From Priestia aryabhattai (GTDB lineage: Bacteria; Bacillota; Bacilli; Bacillales; Bacillaceae_H): a DNA stretch of 59,253 nucleotides. A program made the position numbers and the translations under genes. The stretch is from positions 1 to 59,253 of the forward strand of contig NZ_JAMBOQ010000011.1 of the NCBI RefSeq assembly GCF_023715685.1, read 5' to 3'. Below the pieces are notes generated by a model. It did not search any database and was not told where the DNA came from. It saw only the letters and a program-made list of their open reading frames with translations. This document shows positions 35,870 to 44,306 of this stretch, in pieces (the first letter of the stretch is position 1; every line of letters begins with the position of its first letter).

Positions 35870-37267
35870 TTAGACGAGAACACCTTTCTTTCTCATAGAG
35901 TTTATACTATTGATAGCTGCTTCGTAAAATGATTCAGAAACAGTTGGGTGAGGATGTATCATCTTTGAAACTTCCTCGACCGTTCCCTCTAAGTATATAA
36001 AAGCAGAAGCTTCAGAAATCATCTCGGTAACATGCGAACCAACCATTGTTACACCAATTATTTCTCCATATTTTTCCTCATATACTATTTTCACAAAACC
36101 TTCTGATTCCCCTGAAGCGAGGGCTTTTCCATTTCCAGCATGATCAAAGCGCTCAACTCGAACAGACATTCCTTGTTTTTTTGCTTCTGCTTCTGTAATT
36201 CCTACACTAGCTACCTCAGGTAATGTATAAATACAACGAGGCACTACTTTATAATCGATTTCATCGTTAACTCCACCTGCATTTTTAGCAGCTACAATCC
36301 CCTCTGCACTAGCAACATGGGCTAATTGGTAACCCCCAACTACGTCACCAACTGCATAAATTGCAGGAATACTTGTTTCCATTTTTTCATTTACTTTGAT
36401 GAATGGTCCTTCCATTGCAAGTTCTGTGTTTTGAACAGCTGAAAGATTCGGTTTTCGTCCCACACTCAAGATGAGGGTCTCTGTTTCAAAAAGACGCTCT
36501 TTTCCTTTTGAATCTACACATGTCACAACTTTTTGCATGTTTCGCTCTTGAACTTTTGTGACCTTCGTACTTGTATGAAACTGAATACCTTTTTTCTTAA
36601 GAAGTTTGTTTAACATCTTGGAAGCATCTATATCTTCACTTGGAATAATGCGATCTGCTGCTTCAATCACCGTTACTTCTGCTTTTAAACTAGCAAAGAT
36701 ACAGGCAAATTCTACTCCAATGACACCCCCACCAATAATAACAACTGATTTAGGAATATCTTGAATATCAAAAATCGTATCGCTTGTATCAAAGTCAACA
36801 GAGGCTAAACCTTCTATTGGTGGAATAATAGGAGTCGATCCTGTAGCTATAATAATACGTTCAGCTTGAATTCTTTCTTCTTTTCCATTTGATTCAATTC
36901 TAATCACTTTTCCTTCTTCAATCTTGCCAAAACCCTCATAAACATCTATTTTCCCTTGGCTTAGCAAATAAGAAATTCCTTGTCGTAAACGATGAATGAC
37001 ATCATCTTTGCGCTTTTTCATTTTGTCTAACGAGAAAGAAAGTTCTCCTGTTTCAATTCCCCACGATTGCGCTTTTTCAATAGACTCAATTACCTCAGCG
37101 TGCTTCAACAATGTTTTAGAAGGAATACAACCTCTATTTAAGCAGGTTCCACCTAAAAAATCGGCCTCAATTAAGGCAACTTTTTTTCCAAGCTCTGCCG
37201 CATGTAATGCGGCTACGTATCCACCTGGTCCTCCACCTATTACTACAATTTCATAAGCATTTATCAT
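35870..37267 (-). CDS. Dihydrolipoyl dehydrogenase (E3)
   Basis: A 465-residue flavoprotein disulfide reductase. It has the FAD motif VVIGGGPGGYVAA (8-20), the redox pair Cys42 and Cys47 in GGTCLNRGCIPSK, the NAD motif VVIGGGVIGVEFA and the C-terminal dimer motif HPHPTVSESFYEAA with the catalytic His-Glu. It reoxidises the lipoyl group of the E2 component, giving NADH. ATG 37267 follows AGAGGTGG; an in-frame GTG three codons earlier is less likely. Twelve bases separate it from the E2 gene. Confidence 0.95.
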   Translation of the reverse strand: MINAYEIVVIGGGPGGYVAALHAAELGKKVALIEADFLGGTCLNRGCIPSKTLLKHAEVIESIEKAQSWGIETGELSFSLDKMKKRKDDVIHRLRQGISYLLSQGKIDVYEGFGKIEEGKVIRIESNGKEERIQAERIIIATGSTPIIPPIEGLASVDFDTSDTIFDIQDIPKSVVIIGGGVIGVEFACIFASLKAEVTVIEAADRIIPSEDIDASKMLNKLLKKKGIQFHTSTKVTKVQERNMQKVVTCVDSKGKERLFETETLILSVGRKPNLSAVQNTELAMEGPFIKVNEKMETSIPAIYAVGDVVGGYQLAHVASAEGIVAAKNAGGVNDEIDYKVVPRCIYTLPEVASVGITEAEAKKQGMSVRVERFDHAGNGKALASGESEGFVKIVYEEKYGEIIGVTMVGSHVTEMISEASAFIYLEGTVEEVSKMIHPHPTVSESFYEAAINSINSMRKKGVLV

Positions 37268-37279
37268 ATTTTCCACCTC

Positions 37280-38626
37280 TTATACTAGCAATTCAAACGG
37301 ATTTTCGAGAACACGTTTGAGTTCTGTTAAAAATTCTGCTGCTGGAGCTCCATCAATTACACGATGATCAAATGACAGGCTTAATGTCATCATTGGACGG
37401 ACTTCAATCTCACCCTTTATAACTACAGGTTTCTCTAGCATTCTACCTACTCCTAAAATAGCTGTTTCTGGTTGATTAATAATTGGTGTAAATGCGTCTA
37501 TTGCATACATCCCAAGGTTACTAATTGTAAATGTTGAACCTTTTAATTGATCAGGTAATAATTTTTGTTCTCTTGCACGTTTACCAATCTCTTTTGCTTC
37601 CATCGTTAAATCTGCTAAGCCTTTCTGGTTTACATCTTTAAGAACGGGTACCATTAATCCGTCCGGAACAGCGACCGCCAAACCAATATGAACAGCATCA
37701 TTGTATATAATTTCATCATTTATAAAAGATGCATTGACTGCTGGAAAACGTGACAATACTAGTCCTACTGCTTTTATAATTACTTCTGTATAAGATAATC
37801 GCATGCCTGTTTGTTTTTCAACAATAGGTAAAAGTTGAACACGTAACTCTTTTACCTTTGTCGTATCAATCTCACTTGTTAATGTAACATGAGGTGCTGT
37901 GAAAGCACTTTGAGACATTCGATCTGAAATCACCTTACGCATGCCACCAATTTTTCTTCTTTTCTGTGAAGAGGCTGGTGCTTTTGTGCTCTTTTCTTGA
38001 ATAGCTGCAGATATATCTTGTTTAACAATTTTGCCATTTAGACCACTTCCTGAAATTGTAGTTATATCTACGTTCTCATGTTTAGCTATTTTGTTAGCTA
38101 GTGGTGTGATTTTTGAATGTGCTTGATCTTCATTAACGTATTCATTGACGTCTTTTACATGAACTCTTCCATTTGGACCACTTCCAGCTATGGCTGTTAA
38201 CTCCACTTGATTCGTTTTTGCCATTCTTCTTGCTGCTGGGGTTGCACGTGGTTTTTCTCCAGAAATAACTGAGACAGCTACTAATGGTCTTTCAGCCTCC
38301 TCGGCTACTGTTTCTTCTTGAAGTGCTTGCTCATTTGATTCATTTGATTCACCCGACTCGCCTGGCGATTCTGCAGGTACTTGTTCATTTGCTTGACCGA
38401 TATAACCAATTACATGGTTAACTGGGACTTGGTCGTCAGTATCGAAATACCTCTTTAATAAAATACCGTCGTCATATGCTTCAACTTCAATGTTAATTTT
38501 ATCTGTTAAGATTTCAAAAAGTGGTTCTCCTATTTCAACCGTATCTCCCTCTTCTTTAAACCACTCAAGGAGGGTGCCAGTTTCCATCGTACTACTTAGT
38601 TTTGGCATAAAAATCTCTTTTGCCAT
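37280..38626 (-). CDS. Lipoyl acyltransferase (E2) with two peripheral subunit-binding domains
   Basis: A 448-residue E2. Residues 1-78 form the lipoyl domain, with lipoylated Lys43 in ILTDKINIEVEA. A Glu/Ser/Asn-rich linker (80-120) follows. Then come two subunit-binding domains: 126-164 (ATPAARRMAKTNQVELTAI) and 172-209 (ITPLANKIAKHENVDITTI). The catalytic domain (225-448) has the active-site motif DHRVIDGAPAAEF. It transfers an acetyl group to CoA. AAGGAGAG upstream of ATG 38626 sets the start. Its sequence is of the acetoin/pyruvate type. Confidence 0.93.
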   Translation of the reverse strand: MAKEIFMPKLSSTMETGTLLEWFKEEGDTVEIGEPLFEILTDKINIEVEAYDDGILLKRYFDTDDQVPVNHVIGYIGQANEQVPAESPGESGESNESNEQALQEETVAEEAERPLVAVSVISGEKPRATPAARRMAKTNQVELTAIAGSGPNGRVHVKDVNEYVNEDQAHSKITPLANKIAKHENVDITTISGSGLNGKIVKQDISAAIQEKSTKAPASSQKRRKIGGMRKVISDRMSQSAFTAPHVTLTSEIDTTKVKELRVQLLPIVEKQTGMRLSYTEVIIKAVGLVLSRFPAVNASFINDEIIYNDAVHIGLAVAVPDGLMVPVLKDVNQKGLADLTMEAKEIGKRAREQKLLPDQLKGSTFTISNLGMYAIDAFTPIINQPETAILGVGRMLEKPVVIKGEIEVRPMMTLSLSFDHRVIDGAPAAEFLTELKRVLENPFELLV

Positions 38627-38639
38627 GTTTTCACTCTCC

Positions 38640-39638
38640 TTATTTAAAACGAACTGTTTCTTTGACTGCTTCAATAATATCCGGAACTTGAGGAACAACG
38701 GCTTTCTCTAATGTTGGGTTATAAGGAATTGGAACTGCTAATCCGCCTAACCTTTTGATTGGAGAATCTAAATAATCAAATGCTTCACTTTCAGCTATCA
38801 TACTAGCAATCTCGCCACCAAATCCGCCGCGTTTAACTGCTTCATGTACTACGATAAGACGACCAGTCTTTTTCACAGACTCTATAATAGCTTCCTCGTC
38901 TAAAGGAACAATTGTACGCGGATCAATAATTTCTACATCAATTCCTTCTTTCTCCAATTCTGTTGCTGCTTCTAATGTCTTATGTACCATAATTGCGGTC
39001 GCTACAATGGTGACATCTTTTCCTTCACGTTTAATATCTGCTTTTCCTAATGGAATAGAGTATTGTTCTTCTGGTACATTGCACTGTGTTCGGTATAATA
39101 ATTTATGCTCATAAAAAATAACAGGGTTATCATCGTCCATCGCTGCTTTTAATAGACCTTTAGCATCATAGGCATTAGATGGCTGAACTACTTTTAAACC
39201 AGGGATGTGGGCCATCCAAGCTTCTAAACTTTGTGAGTGTTGAGCTGCTGCTCCTGTACCTGAACCAGCAGGTGTTCTTACAACCATTGGAACCTTTCCC
39301 TTACCACCGAACATATAACGAGTTTTAGCTGCCTGGTTCACTAGTTGATCCATTGCAATTGTAATAAAATCAGAAAATTGCAATTCTAAAATCGGTCTCA
39401 TACCGGTAAGAGCAGCTCCAACTGCCCCACCTGCGATTGCTGCTTCTGAAATAGGTGTGTTACGAACACGTTCTGGTCCAAATTCCTCAATCATTCCGCG
39501 TGTCACACCAAATGCCCCGCCATATACCCCAATATCTTCACCTAGAATGAATACGTCTTCATTCTGACGCATCTCTTGACTCATAGCTTCTCTAACTGCT
39601 TCTAAGTACGTAATTTCCCTTATTTTAATCTCCGTCAT
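38640..39638 (-). CDS. Acetoin dehydrogenase-like E1 beta subunit
   Basis: A 332-residue transketolase-type beta subunit. It has the pyrimidine-domain motif [37 protein letters not shown] (activating Glu) and the C-terminal [20 protein letters not shown]. It pairs with the alpha subunit to form the thiamine-diphosphate active sites. ATG 39638 follows GGGAGGAA. It ends 13 bases before the E2 start, so translation is probably coupled. Confidence 0.93.
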   Translation of the reverse strand: MTEIKIREITYLEAVREAMSQEMRQNEDVFILGEDIGVYGGAFGVTRGMIEEFGPERVRNTPISEAAIAGGAVGAALTGMRPILELQFSDFITIAMDQLVNQAAKTRYMFGGKGKVPMVVRTPAGSGTGAAAQHSQSLEAWMAHIPGLKVVQPSNAYDAKGLLKAAMDDDNPVIFYEHKLLYRTQCNVPEEQYSIPLGKADIKREGKDVTIVATAIMVHKTLEAATELEKEGIDVEIIDPRTIVPLDEEAIIESVKKTGRLIVVHEAVKRGGFGGEIASMIAESEAFDYLDSPIKRLGGLAVPIPYNPTLEKAVVPQVPDIIEAVKETVRFK

Positions 39639-39655
39639 ATTAATTCCTCCCAACT

Positions 39656-40639
39656 TTAAGCATAAACATCTTCTAAAAGACTCTCTAATGGTGGTTCTGG
39701 ACTGTTTTCAGCAAACTTCACAGCTTCCTCAATTTCTTTTTTCGCCTCTTCTTGTAGTTTATTTGCTTCTTCTTCACTCAATATTTTTTCTTCTATTAAC
39801 AAATCCTTAAATCGCTTGATACCATCTTTCTTTCTCCACTCTGTTTCTTCTTCACGTGTACGATATTTTTTCGCATCACTTTTAGAATGACCTTTCCAAC
39901 GGTAAGTTTTCATTTCAATTAAAGCCGGTCCATTACCCTCCCGAGCTTTCTCTACTGCTTCATGTACGGTATTCATGATTTCAATCATGTCATTCCCATC
40001 TACTACTTTTCCAGGAATACCGTAAGCGCTCGCACGTTCTGCGATATTTTCAATTCTTGTCATTTCTTTTACTGGTCCTGACATTCCGTATTGATTGTTT
40101 TCACAAATGAACACAACTGGTAAATCCCAAATAGCTGCTAAGTTTAAAGCTTCATGGAAGCTTCCTTCATTAGAAGCACCATCCCCGAAAAAGCATAATA
40201 CGACATATCCTTGGTTTTTCATTTTAGAAGTTAAAGCAGCACCTACAGCAAGTGGAATTCCTCCACCTACAATTCCATTAGCTCCAAGATTACCTTTTTC
40301 AACATCCGCAATGTGCATTGAACCGCCTTTTCCTTTACAATAACCTGTTACTCTTCCAAACAATTCAGCCATCATTTTGTTGACGTCACCTTCTTTTGCA
40401 ATACAATGACCATGGCCTCGATGTGTACTTATAATTTTATCCTTAGCTTGCAGTACTCCGATTGATCCAGATGCTGATGCTTCTTGTCCAACGCAAAGGT
40501 GAGTAGTTCCATGAATCATTCCCTTTGCAAAAAATTGATCCACTTTTTCATCGAAGTAGCGAATGAGCCACATTTCTTTATAAAGACTTTTAAGTTTCTT
40601 CTCTGTTATATGAGAAGGTAGTTTCATTGTACTGAGCAT
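39656..40639 (-). CDS. Acetoin dehydrogenase-like E1 alpha subunit
   Basis: A 327-residue thiamine-diphosphate enzyme subunit. The TPP motif [20 protein letters not shown] through ENN spans about 152-182. The phrase [20 protein letters not shown] and [14 protein letters not shown] are more like AcoA of acetoin dehydrogenase than pyruvate dehydrogenase PdhA. It would cleave a methyl acyloin and pass an acetyl unit to E2. AAGGAGG precedes ATG 40639. It is the first gene of the unit, with promoter and SorC-type operator at 40675-40717. Confidence 0.92.
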   Translation of the reverse strand: MLSTMKLPSHITEKKLKSLYKEMWLIRYFDEKVDQFFAKGMIHGTTHLCVGQEASASGSIGVLQAKDKIISTHRGHGHCIAKEGDVNKMMAELFGRVTGYCKGKGGSMHIADVEKGNLGANGIVGGGIPLAVGAALTSKMKNQGYVVLCFFGDGASNEGSFHEALNLAAIWDLPVVFICENNQYGMSGPVKEMTRIENIAERASAYGIPGKVVDGNDMIEIMNTVHEAVEKAREGNGPALIEMKTYRWKGHSKSDAKKYRTREEETEWRKKDGIKRFKDLLIEEKILSEEEANKLQEEAKKEIEEAVKFAENSPEPPLESLLEDVYA

Positions 40640-40674
40640 AGCATTTCCTCCTTGTTTACATTTGTTCTTTATTG

Positions 40675-40717
40675 TTACCTTTGTTAATATCATATTTACT
40701 TTCAGATAATTCGTCAA
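40675..40717 (-). promoter_or_regulatory. Promoter and SorC-type operator of the E1alpha unit
   Basis: On the minus strand: TTGACG (40717-40712), 17-base spacer, TATGAT (40694-40689), then ATTAACAAAGGTAA (40688-40675). The operator half-site equals that at the DRL promoter and sits at the same place just after the -10 box. Confidence 0.75.
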
Positions 40718-40814
40718 GTAGAAAAAATTTTTTTTAACATAACAAATAATAACCCTAAATTAATCCCATATTATTGGGTTATTTAAATATTTTTAATTTT
40801 TCAGACTAATGTTA

Positions 40815-40879
40815 TTGACAATCTTAACAAGAAGAATTTATACTCTTAACAAAAGTAAGTTTAGAGAACTTTTGTTAAG
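40815..40879 (+). promoter_or_regulatory. Promoter and SorC-type operator of the GutM-PTS unit
   Basis: TTGACA (40815-40820), 18-base spacer, TATACT (40839-40844), followed at once by the inverted repeat CTTAACAAAAGT (40845-40856) and ACTTTTGTTAAG (40868-40879). This is the most symmetric copy of the shared operator and the best reference for its consensus. Confidence 0.78.
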
Positions 40880-40889
40880 GGGTGTAAAG

Positions 40890-41273
40890 ATGTGGGGAGT
40901 ATTTATCGCTATTTTTATAGTGCTTTGGCTATTACAATTTTTGTTGACAAAAAAACAATTAAAGCATTATCATCAAACCGTTAAAGAAATGAGCAATCAC
41001 TCCTCTGGTTACCTAGGTATAGGAGTTGATAAGAAAAGATTTGGAATTGGAACTGTTTTAATAATGGTAACCGATGTGAAAGGAACTGTTGTTGATTGTA
41101 GGATTATGTCCGGTGTCACAGTCTTTGCAAAGTTCAAAAAATGTAAGCGTTTTAATAATCTTGATATTCTAGATTTAAACGTTTCCAAGTACGAAAACAA
41201 GTATCAAGTATCTTTAAAGATGGCAATTGAGAAAATACATTTACAAATGAACAAAATGGTTTCTGTTCTATAA
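40890..41273 (+). CDS. gutM: GutM-like glucitol operon activator/membrane protein
   Basis: A 127-residue protein. One N-terminal membrane segment (MWGVFIAIFIVLWLLQFLL) is followed by a soluble domain with SNHSSGYLGIGVDKKRFGIG, typical of the GutM/SrlM family encoded with glucitol PTS genes and described as an accessory activator. AAGGGG before ATG 40890 sets the start; an in-frame ATG at 40809 lies upstream of the promoter. It is the first gene of the PTS unit. Confidence 0.85.
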   Translation: MWGVFIAIFIVLWLLQFLLTKKQLKHYHQTVKEMSNHSSGYLGIGVDKKRFGIGTVLIMVTDVKGTVVDCRIMSGVTVFAKFKKCKRFNNLDILDLNVSKYENKYQVSLKMAIEKIHLQMNKMVSVL

Positions 41274-41286
41274 AAAAGGAGTGAAA

Positions 41287-41826
41287 ATGATGGATTGGAT
41301 TGTAAAGTTAGCAGAAGGTTTTATAGGCATGTTTCAAAAAGGTGGAGAAACCTTTGTTGGAATGTTAACAGGAATTGTTCCCACTCTGATCTGTTTAATT
41401 ACAGCTGTTAATGCCATTATTAAATTGGTTGGAGAAGAAAAGATTCAAAGGTTTGCACAAAAATGCACTAAAAATATTATTTTACGATACACTGTCTTCC
41501 CCATATTAGCTGTGTTTTTCTTAACAAATCCAATGGCTTATACTTTCGGAAAGTTTTTACCTGAAAGACAAAAGCCTGCGTTCTATGATTCGGCTGTTTC
41601 ATTAGTACATCCAATAACAGGACTTTTTCCACACGCAAACGCAGCTGAACTATTTGTCTATACAGGAATATCCGCAGGCATTACTCAACTACACTTATCC
41701 CTTGGACCATTAGCAATTCGCTTCTTTATCGTAGGGATTATTGTAATTTTAATTAGAGGAGTCATAACAGAAAAGATTACTATTAAAATGATGAAAAATA
41801 GAGAATTAAAAGCAGCGTCTAACTAA
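41287..41826 (+). CDS. srlA: PTS glucitol/sorbitol-type transporter subunit IIC
   Basis: A 179-residue membrane protein. Segments visible include MLTGIVPTLICLITAVNAII, the conserved block FFLTNPMAYTFGKFLPERQK then PAFYDS, and FPHANAAELFVYTGISAGIT, all typical of the SrlA/GutA EIIC2 family. AAAAGGAG precedes ATG 41287. It imports a polyol and, together with IIBC and IIA, phosphorylates it. Substrate range beyond glucitol is known to vary among relatives. Confidence 0.92.
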   Translation: MMDWIVKLAEGFIGMFQKGGETFVGMLTGIVPTLICLITAVNAIIKLVGEEKIQRFAQKCTKNIILRYTVFPILAVFFLTNPMAYTFGKFLPERQKPAFYDSAVSLVHPITGLFPHANAAELFVYTGISAGITQLHLSLGPLAIRFFIVGIIVILIRGVITEKITIKMMKNRELKAASN

Positions 41827-41853
41827 TCTACTCTAAAGAGAGGGGGAATATTA

Positions 41854-42897
41854 ATGAGCCAAAGTCAAGCTGTTCTATCTTCATTCAAGTCAGTTAAAAT
41901 TTCTAAAGGAAGCAGTGGATGGGGAGGACCATTGGTTATTGAACCAAATGAAAATCGGAAATATATTGTATCAGTTACTGGAGGAGGCATACACCCTATA
42001 GCGCAAAAAATTGCTGACTTAACGGGTGGAATAGCGATAGACGGATTTAAGACATCTATTGAGAGTAATCAGATGGCCTGTGTCATCATCGATTGTGGTG
42101 GAACTGCACGCTGTGGTGTTTATCCAAAAATGGGAGTAATGACAATAAATTTAACACCCACATCTCCTTCAGGCCCCCTAATGAACTTTATTAAAGAGCA
42201 TAACTTTGTATCTGGTGTAAAAGAAGAAAATATTGAATCTGTCTCCGAAGAATTTGAAGAGAGTATTCAGCCTAAATCAAAGCAACAAACTGCTTCTCTA
42301 ACGCCACAACAATTAAAAGAAGAAGCAAAGAAAAAAGCTGCTCAATATGCCTCAAAGGATCCAGCTAAGGTATCACTCATTGAAAAAATTGGACGAAGTA
42401 TGGGTGGCGTAGTTGGAATCTTCTATCAAGCAGCACGTGAAACAGTTGAACAGGTCATTAAAAATATATTACCTTTCATGGCTTTAGTTAGTACAATCAT
42501 TGGGATTATTTTGTATACAGGGATTGGAGATCTAATTGCTAAATTTGTATCTCCACTAGCTGGAAATATTTTAGGGCTTCTACTCCTATCGGTCATCTGT
42601 GCAATTCCTCTCTTATCACCACTATTAGGTCCTGGAGCCGTTATCGCTCAGGTGGTTGGTGTATTAATAGGAGTAGAAATTGGTAGAGGAAACATTCCAC
42701 CAAACTTAGCTTTACCAGCCTTATTTGCAATTAATCCTCAAGCAGGATGTGACTTTGTTCCAGTAGGCTTAACTCTTGGTGAAGCTGAGCCCGAAACAGT
42801 CGAAGTGGGTGTGCCTGCGGTACTAATGTCAAGGCTAATTACAGGTCCACTAGCTGTAGCAATTGCCTATGTATTTAGTTTTGGACTATACGAATAA
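41854..42897 (+). CDS. srlE: PTS glucitol/sorbitol-type transporter subunit IIBC
   Basis: A 347-residue protein. The N-terminal IIB domain (about 1-125) contains [20 protein letters not shown] and the phosphorylation region [18 protein letters not shown] charged linker (about 125-175, [20 protein letters not shown]) leads to a membrane domain (about 190-347) with [29 protein letters not shown] supports the start. Relatives are about 320-340 residues, so length is normal. Confidence 0.93.
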   Translation: MSQSQAVLSSFKSVKISKGSSGWGGPLVIEPNENRKYIVSVTGGGIHPIAQKIADLTGGIAIDGFKTSIESNQMACVIIDCGGTARCGVYPKMGVMTINLTPTSPSGPLMNFIKEHNFVSGVKEENIESVSEEFEESIQPKSKQQTASLTPQQLKEEAKKKAAQYASKDPAKVSLIEKIGRSMGGVVGIFYQAARETVEQVIKNILPFMALVSTIIGIILYTGIGDLIAKFVSPLAGNILGLLLLSVICAIPLLSPLLGPGAVIAQVVGVLIGVEIGRGNIPPNLALPALFAINPQAGCDFVPVGLTLGEAEPETVEVGVPAVLMSRLITGPLAVAIAYVFSFGLYE

Positions 42898-42920
42898 CAA
42901 CTAATTGGAGGATGATTATT

Positions 42921-43289
42921 ATGAAAAAGATTTATGATTCTACTGTTATAGAGATTGGTTCACAAGTCGAGCTATTTTTACAAGAAAAGATGATGATTTT
43001 ATTTAATGAATCTGCCCCTTCAGATTTACGAGATGTTTCCATAGTGCATAAACGTTGCTCATTAGAAGAAGATATTAAAGTAGGCGATGAATTAGTAATA
43101 GATAACAAGTCTTTTAAAGTTACTTTTGTTGGAAATAAAGCGAATGAAACAATGAGGGATTTAGGACATTCAACTGTAACTTTTGATGGTTCTTCAGAAG
43201 CTGAAATGCCTGGAATGATTTGTGTAGAAGAAAAAGATATCCCTAAAATTTCTACTTCGACTCAACTTATTTTTAGACAATTACCTTAG
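42921..43289 (+). CDS. srlB: PTS glucitol/sorbitol-type subunit IIA
   Basis: A 122-residue SrlB/GutB-family protein (KKIYDSTVIEIGSQVELFLQ ... LGHSTVTFDGSSEAEMPG). It takes phosphate from HPr and passes it to the IIB domain. ATG 42921 is chosen because GGAGG lies 9 bases upstream; an earlier ATG at 42912 is too close to it. It is 23 bases after the IIBC gene. Confidence 0.9.
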   Translation: MKKIYDSTVIEIGSQVELFLQEKMMILFNESAPSDLRDVSIVHKRCSLEEDIKVGDELVIDNKSFKVTFVGNKANETMRDLGHSTVTFDGSSEAEMPGMICVEEKDIPKISTSTQLIFRQLP

Positions 43290-43458
43290 AAACATAGATA
43301 TTTATTGCAGTAAAACTATAGATTAGGACCTTTAAAAAGATTATCTTAGGTTAGCAAAAGATAAAAAAAGCTATTATTTCACATTACTAAGCATGCCTTT
43401 TTTAGATAAGTAGGAAGAAATGAAGAAAATACTTTAAAAGGAAGCTGGAGGACTTTTT

Positions 43459-43722
43459 ATGAATTCTGTTGAAATAAGTATTATGAATGAAACTGGTTTA
43501 CATGCAAGGCCAGCAACACAGTTTGTGAAAATATCAAATAATTTTCAATCTGAAGTTTCAGTCATAAAAGGTGAAAGAAAGGTTAATGGTAAAAGCATTA
43601 TGGGCCTCATGAGTCTAGCAATTTCAAAAGGATCAACCATTAGAATAGAAGCCGAAGGGCCGGACGAACAACAAGTAATCAAATCTTTGGTCAACTTTAT
43701 TGAATACAAACTAGATGATTAG
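43459..43722 (+). CDS. HPr-family phosphocarrier, probably private to this PTS
   Basis: An 87-residue HPr-like protein. The PEP-dependent phosphorylation site His15 lies in ETGLHARPAT, and the regulatory Ser46 in GKSIMGLMSL is also kept. So it could both feed the PTS and be a target of HPr kinase for CcpA signalling, unlike Crh, which lacks His15. GCTGGAGG precedes the start. It lies 170 bases downstream of the IIA gene. Chromosomal ptsH would be elsewhere, so this is a second, locus-linked HPr. Confidence 0.9.
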   Translation: MNSVEISIMNETGLHARPATQFVKISNNFQSEVSVIKGERKVNGKSIMGLMSLAISKGSTIRIEAEGPDEQQVIKSLVNFIEYKLDD

Positions 43723-43756
43723 GCTTAGAACGATCGATGTTAAGGAGAGGAACAAC

Positions 43757-44086
43757 ATGAAAAGTTCTGAAATGGAATCTGATTTATACTGTATTACTTG
43801 TAATGAAGAAACTCCTCACATTATCACTTACGTTAATAGCAAACTCGAAAGTGTTAAATGTGAAGACTGTGAACGTGTAATGAAAATACAAAGAAATATT
43901 ATGAAGGAATTTTATAAAGAAGTTTACGACCGTATCTCCACAAAGCCATCAAGAATTACAAAAGAATATAAAGAAGATTTAAGTGGTTTTTTATATAAGC
44001 TTCCTATTCGTGTGATTAGTAAACCCTATCGAATTGTGAATGATTTAAATGAGTCACGCAAAGTTATTAAACGATTTAAACAATAG
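43757..44086 (+). CDS. Zinc-ribbon 'bh protein'-like hypothetical protein
   Basis: A 109-residue protein with two CxxC knuckles, CITC (about 12-15) and CEDC (about 36-39), giving an N-terminal zinc ribbon. The basic C-terminal part reads STKPSRITKEYKEDLSGFLY and PIRVISKPYRIVNDL. I recall this as the uncharacterised 'bh protein' of Bacillus species. AAGGAGAGG before ATG 43757 sets the start; an upstream in-frame start at 43715 overlaps the HPr gene. It is last in the PTS unit. Confidence 0.75.
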   Translation: MKSSEMESDLYCITCNEETPHIITYVNSKLESVKCEDCERVMKIQRNIMKEFYKEVYDRISTKPSRITKEYKEDLSGFLYKLPIRVISKPYRIVNDLNESRKVIKRFKQ

Positions 44087-44306
44087 GAAATATAAATTAG
44101 ATGTAAAAGCTTCAAACTCTTTTAATTAGCTACTTAAGCTGAAAATAAATTAATAGTATTATGATATAGAAATAAATAACAGGAGCATCCTTACTTTTCA
44201 ATGTAGGGGTGCTTCTGTTGTTTTACTGCCATGGTCATTTCACGATTTGGATAAAGCTCACATAATATATATATAGAAATTCATACAGTGGTATGTCAAC
44301 ACTAAA

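Noticed and set aside
37280..40639. Simple annotation of the E1-E2-E3 genes as pyruvate dehydrogenase
   Set aside because: E1alpha carries AcoA-like blocks ([20 protein letters not shown]), the unit ends in a SorC regulator and shares operators with a polyol PTS, which does not suit housekeeping pyruvate dehydrogenase. Substrate remains unproven.
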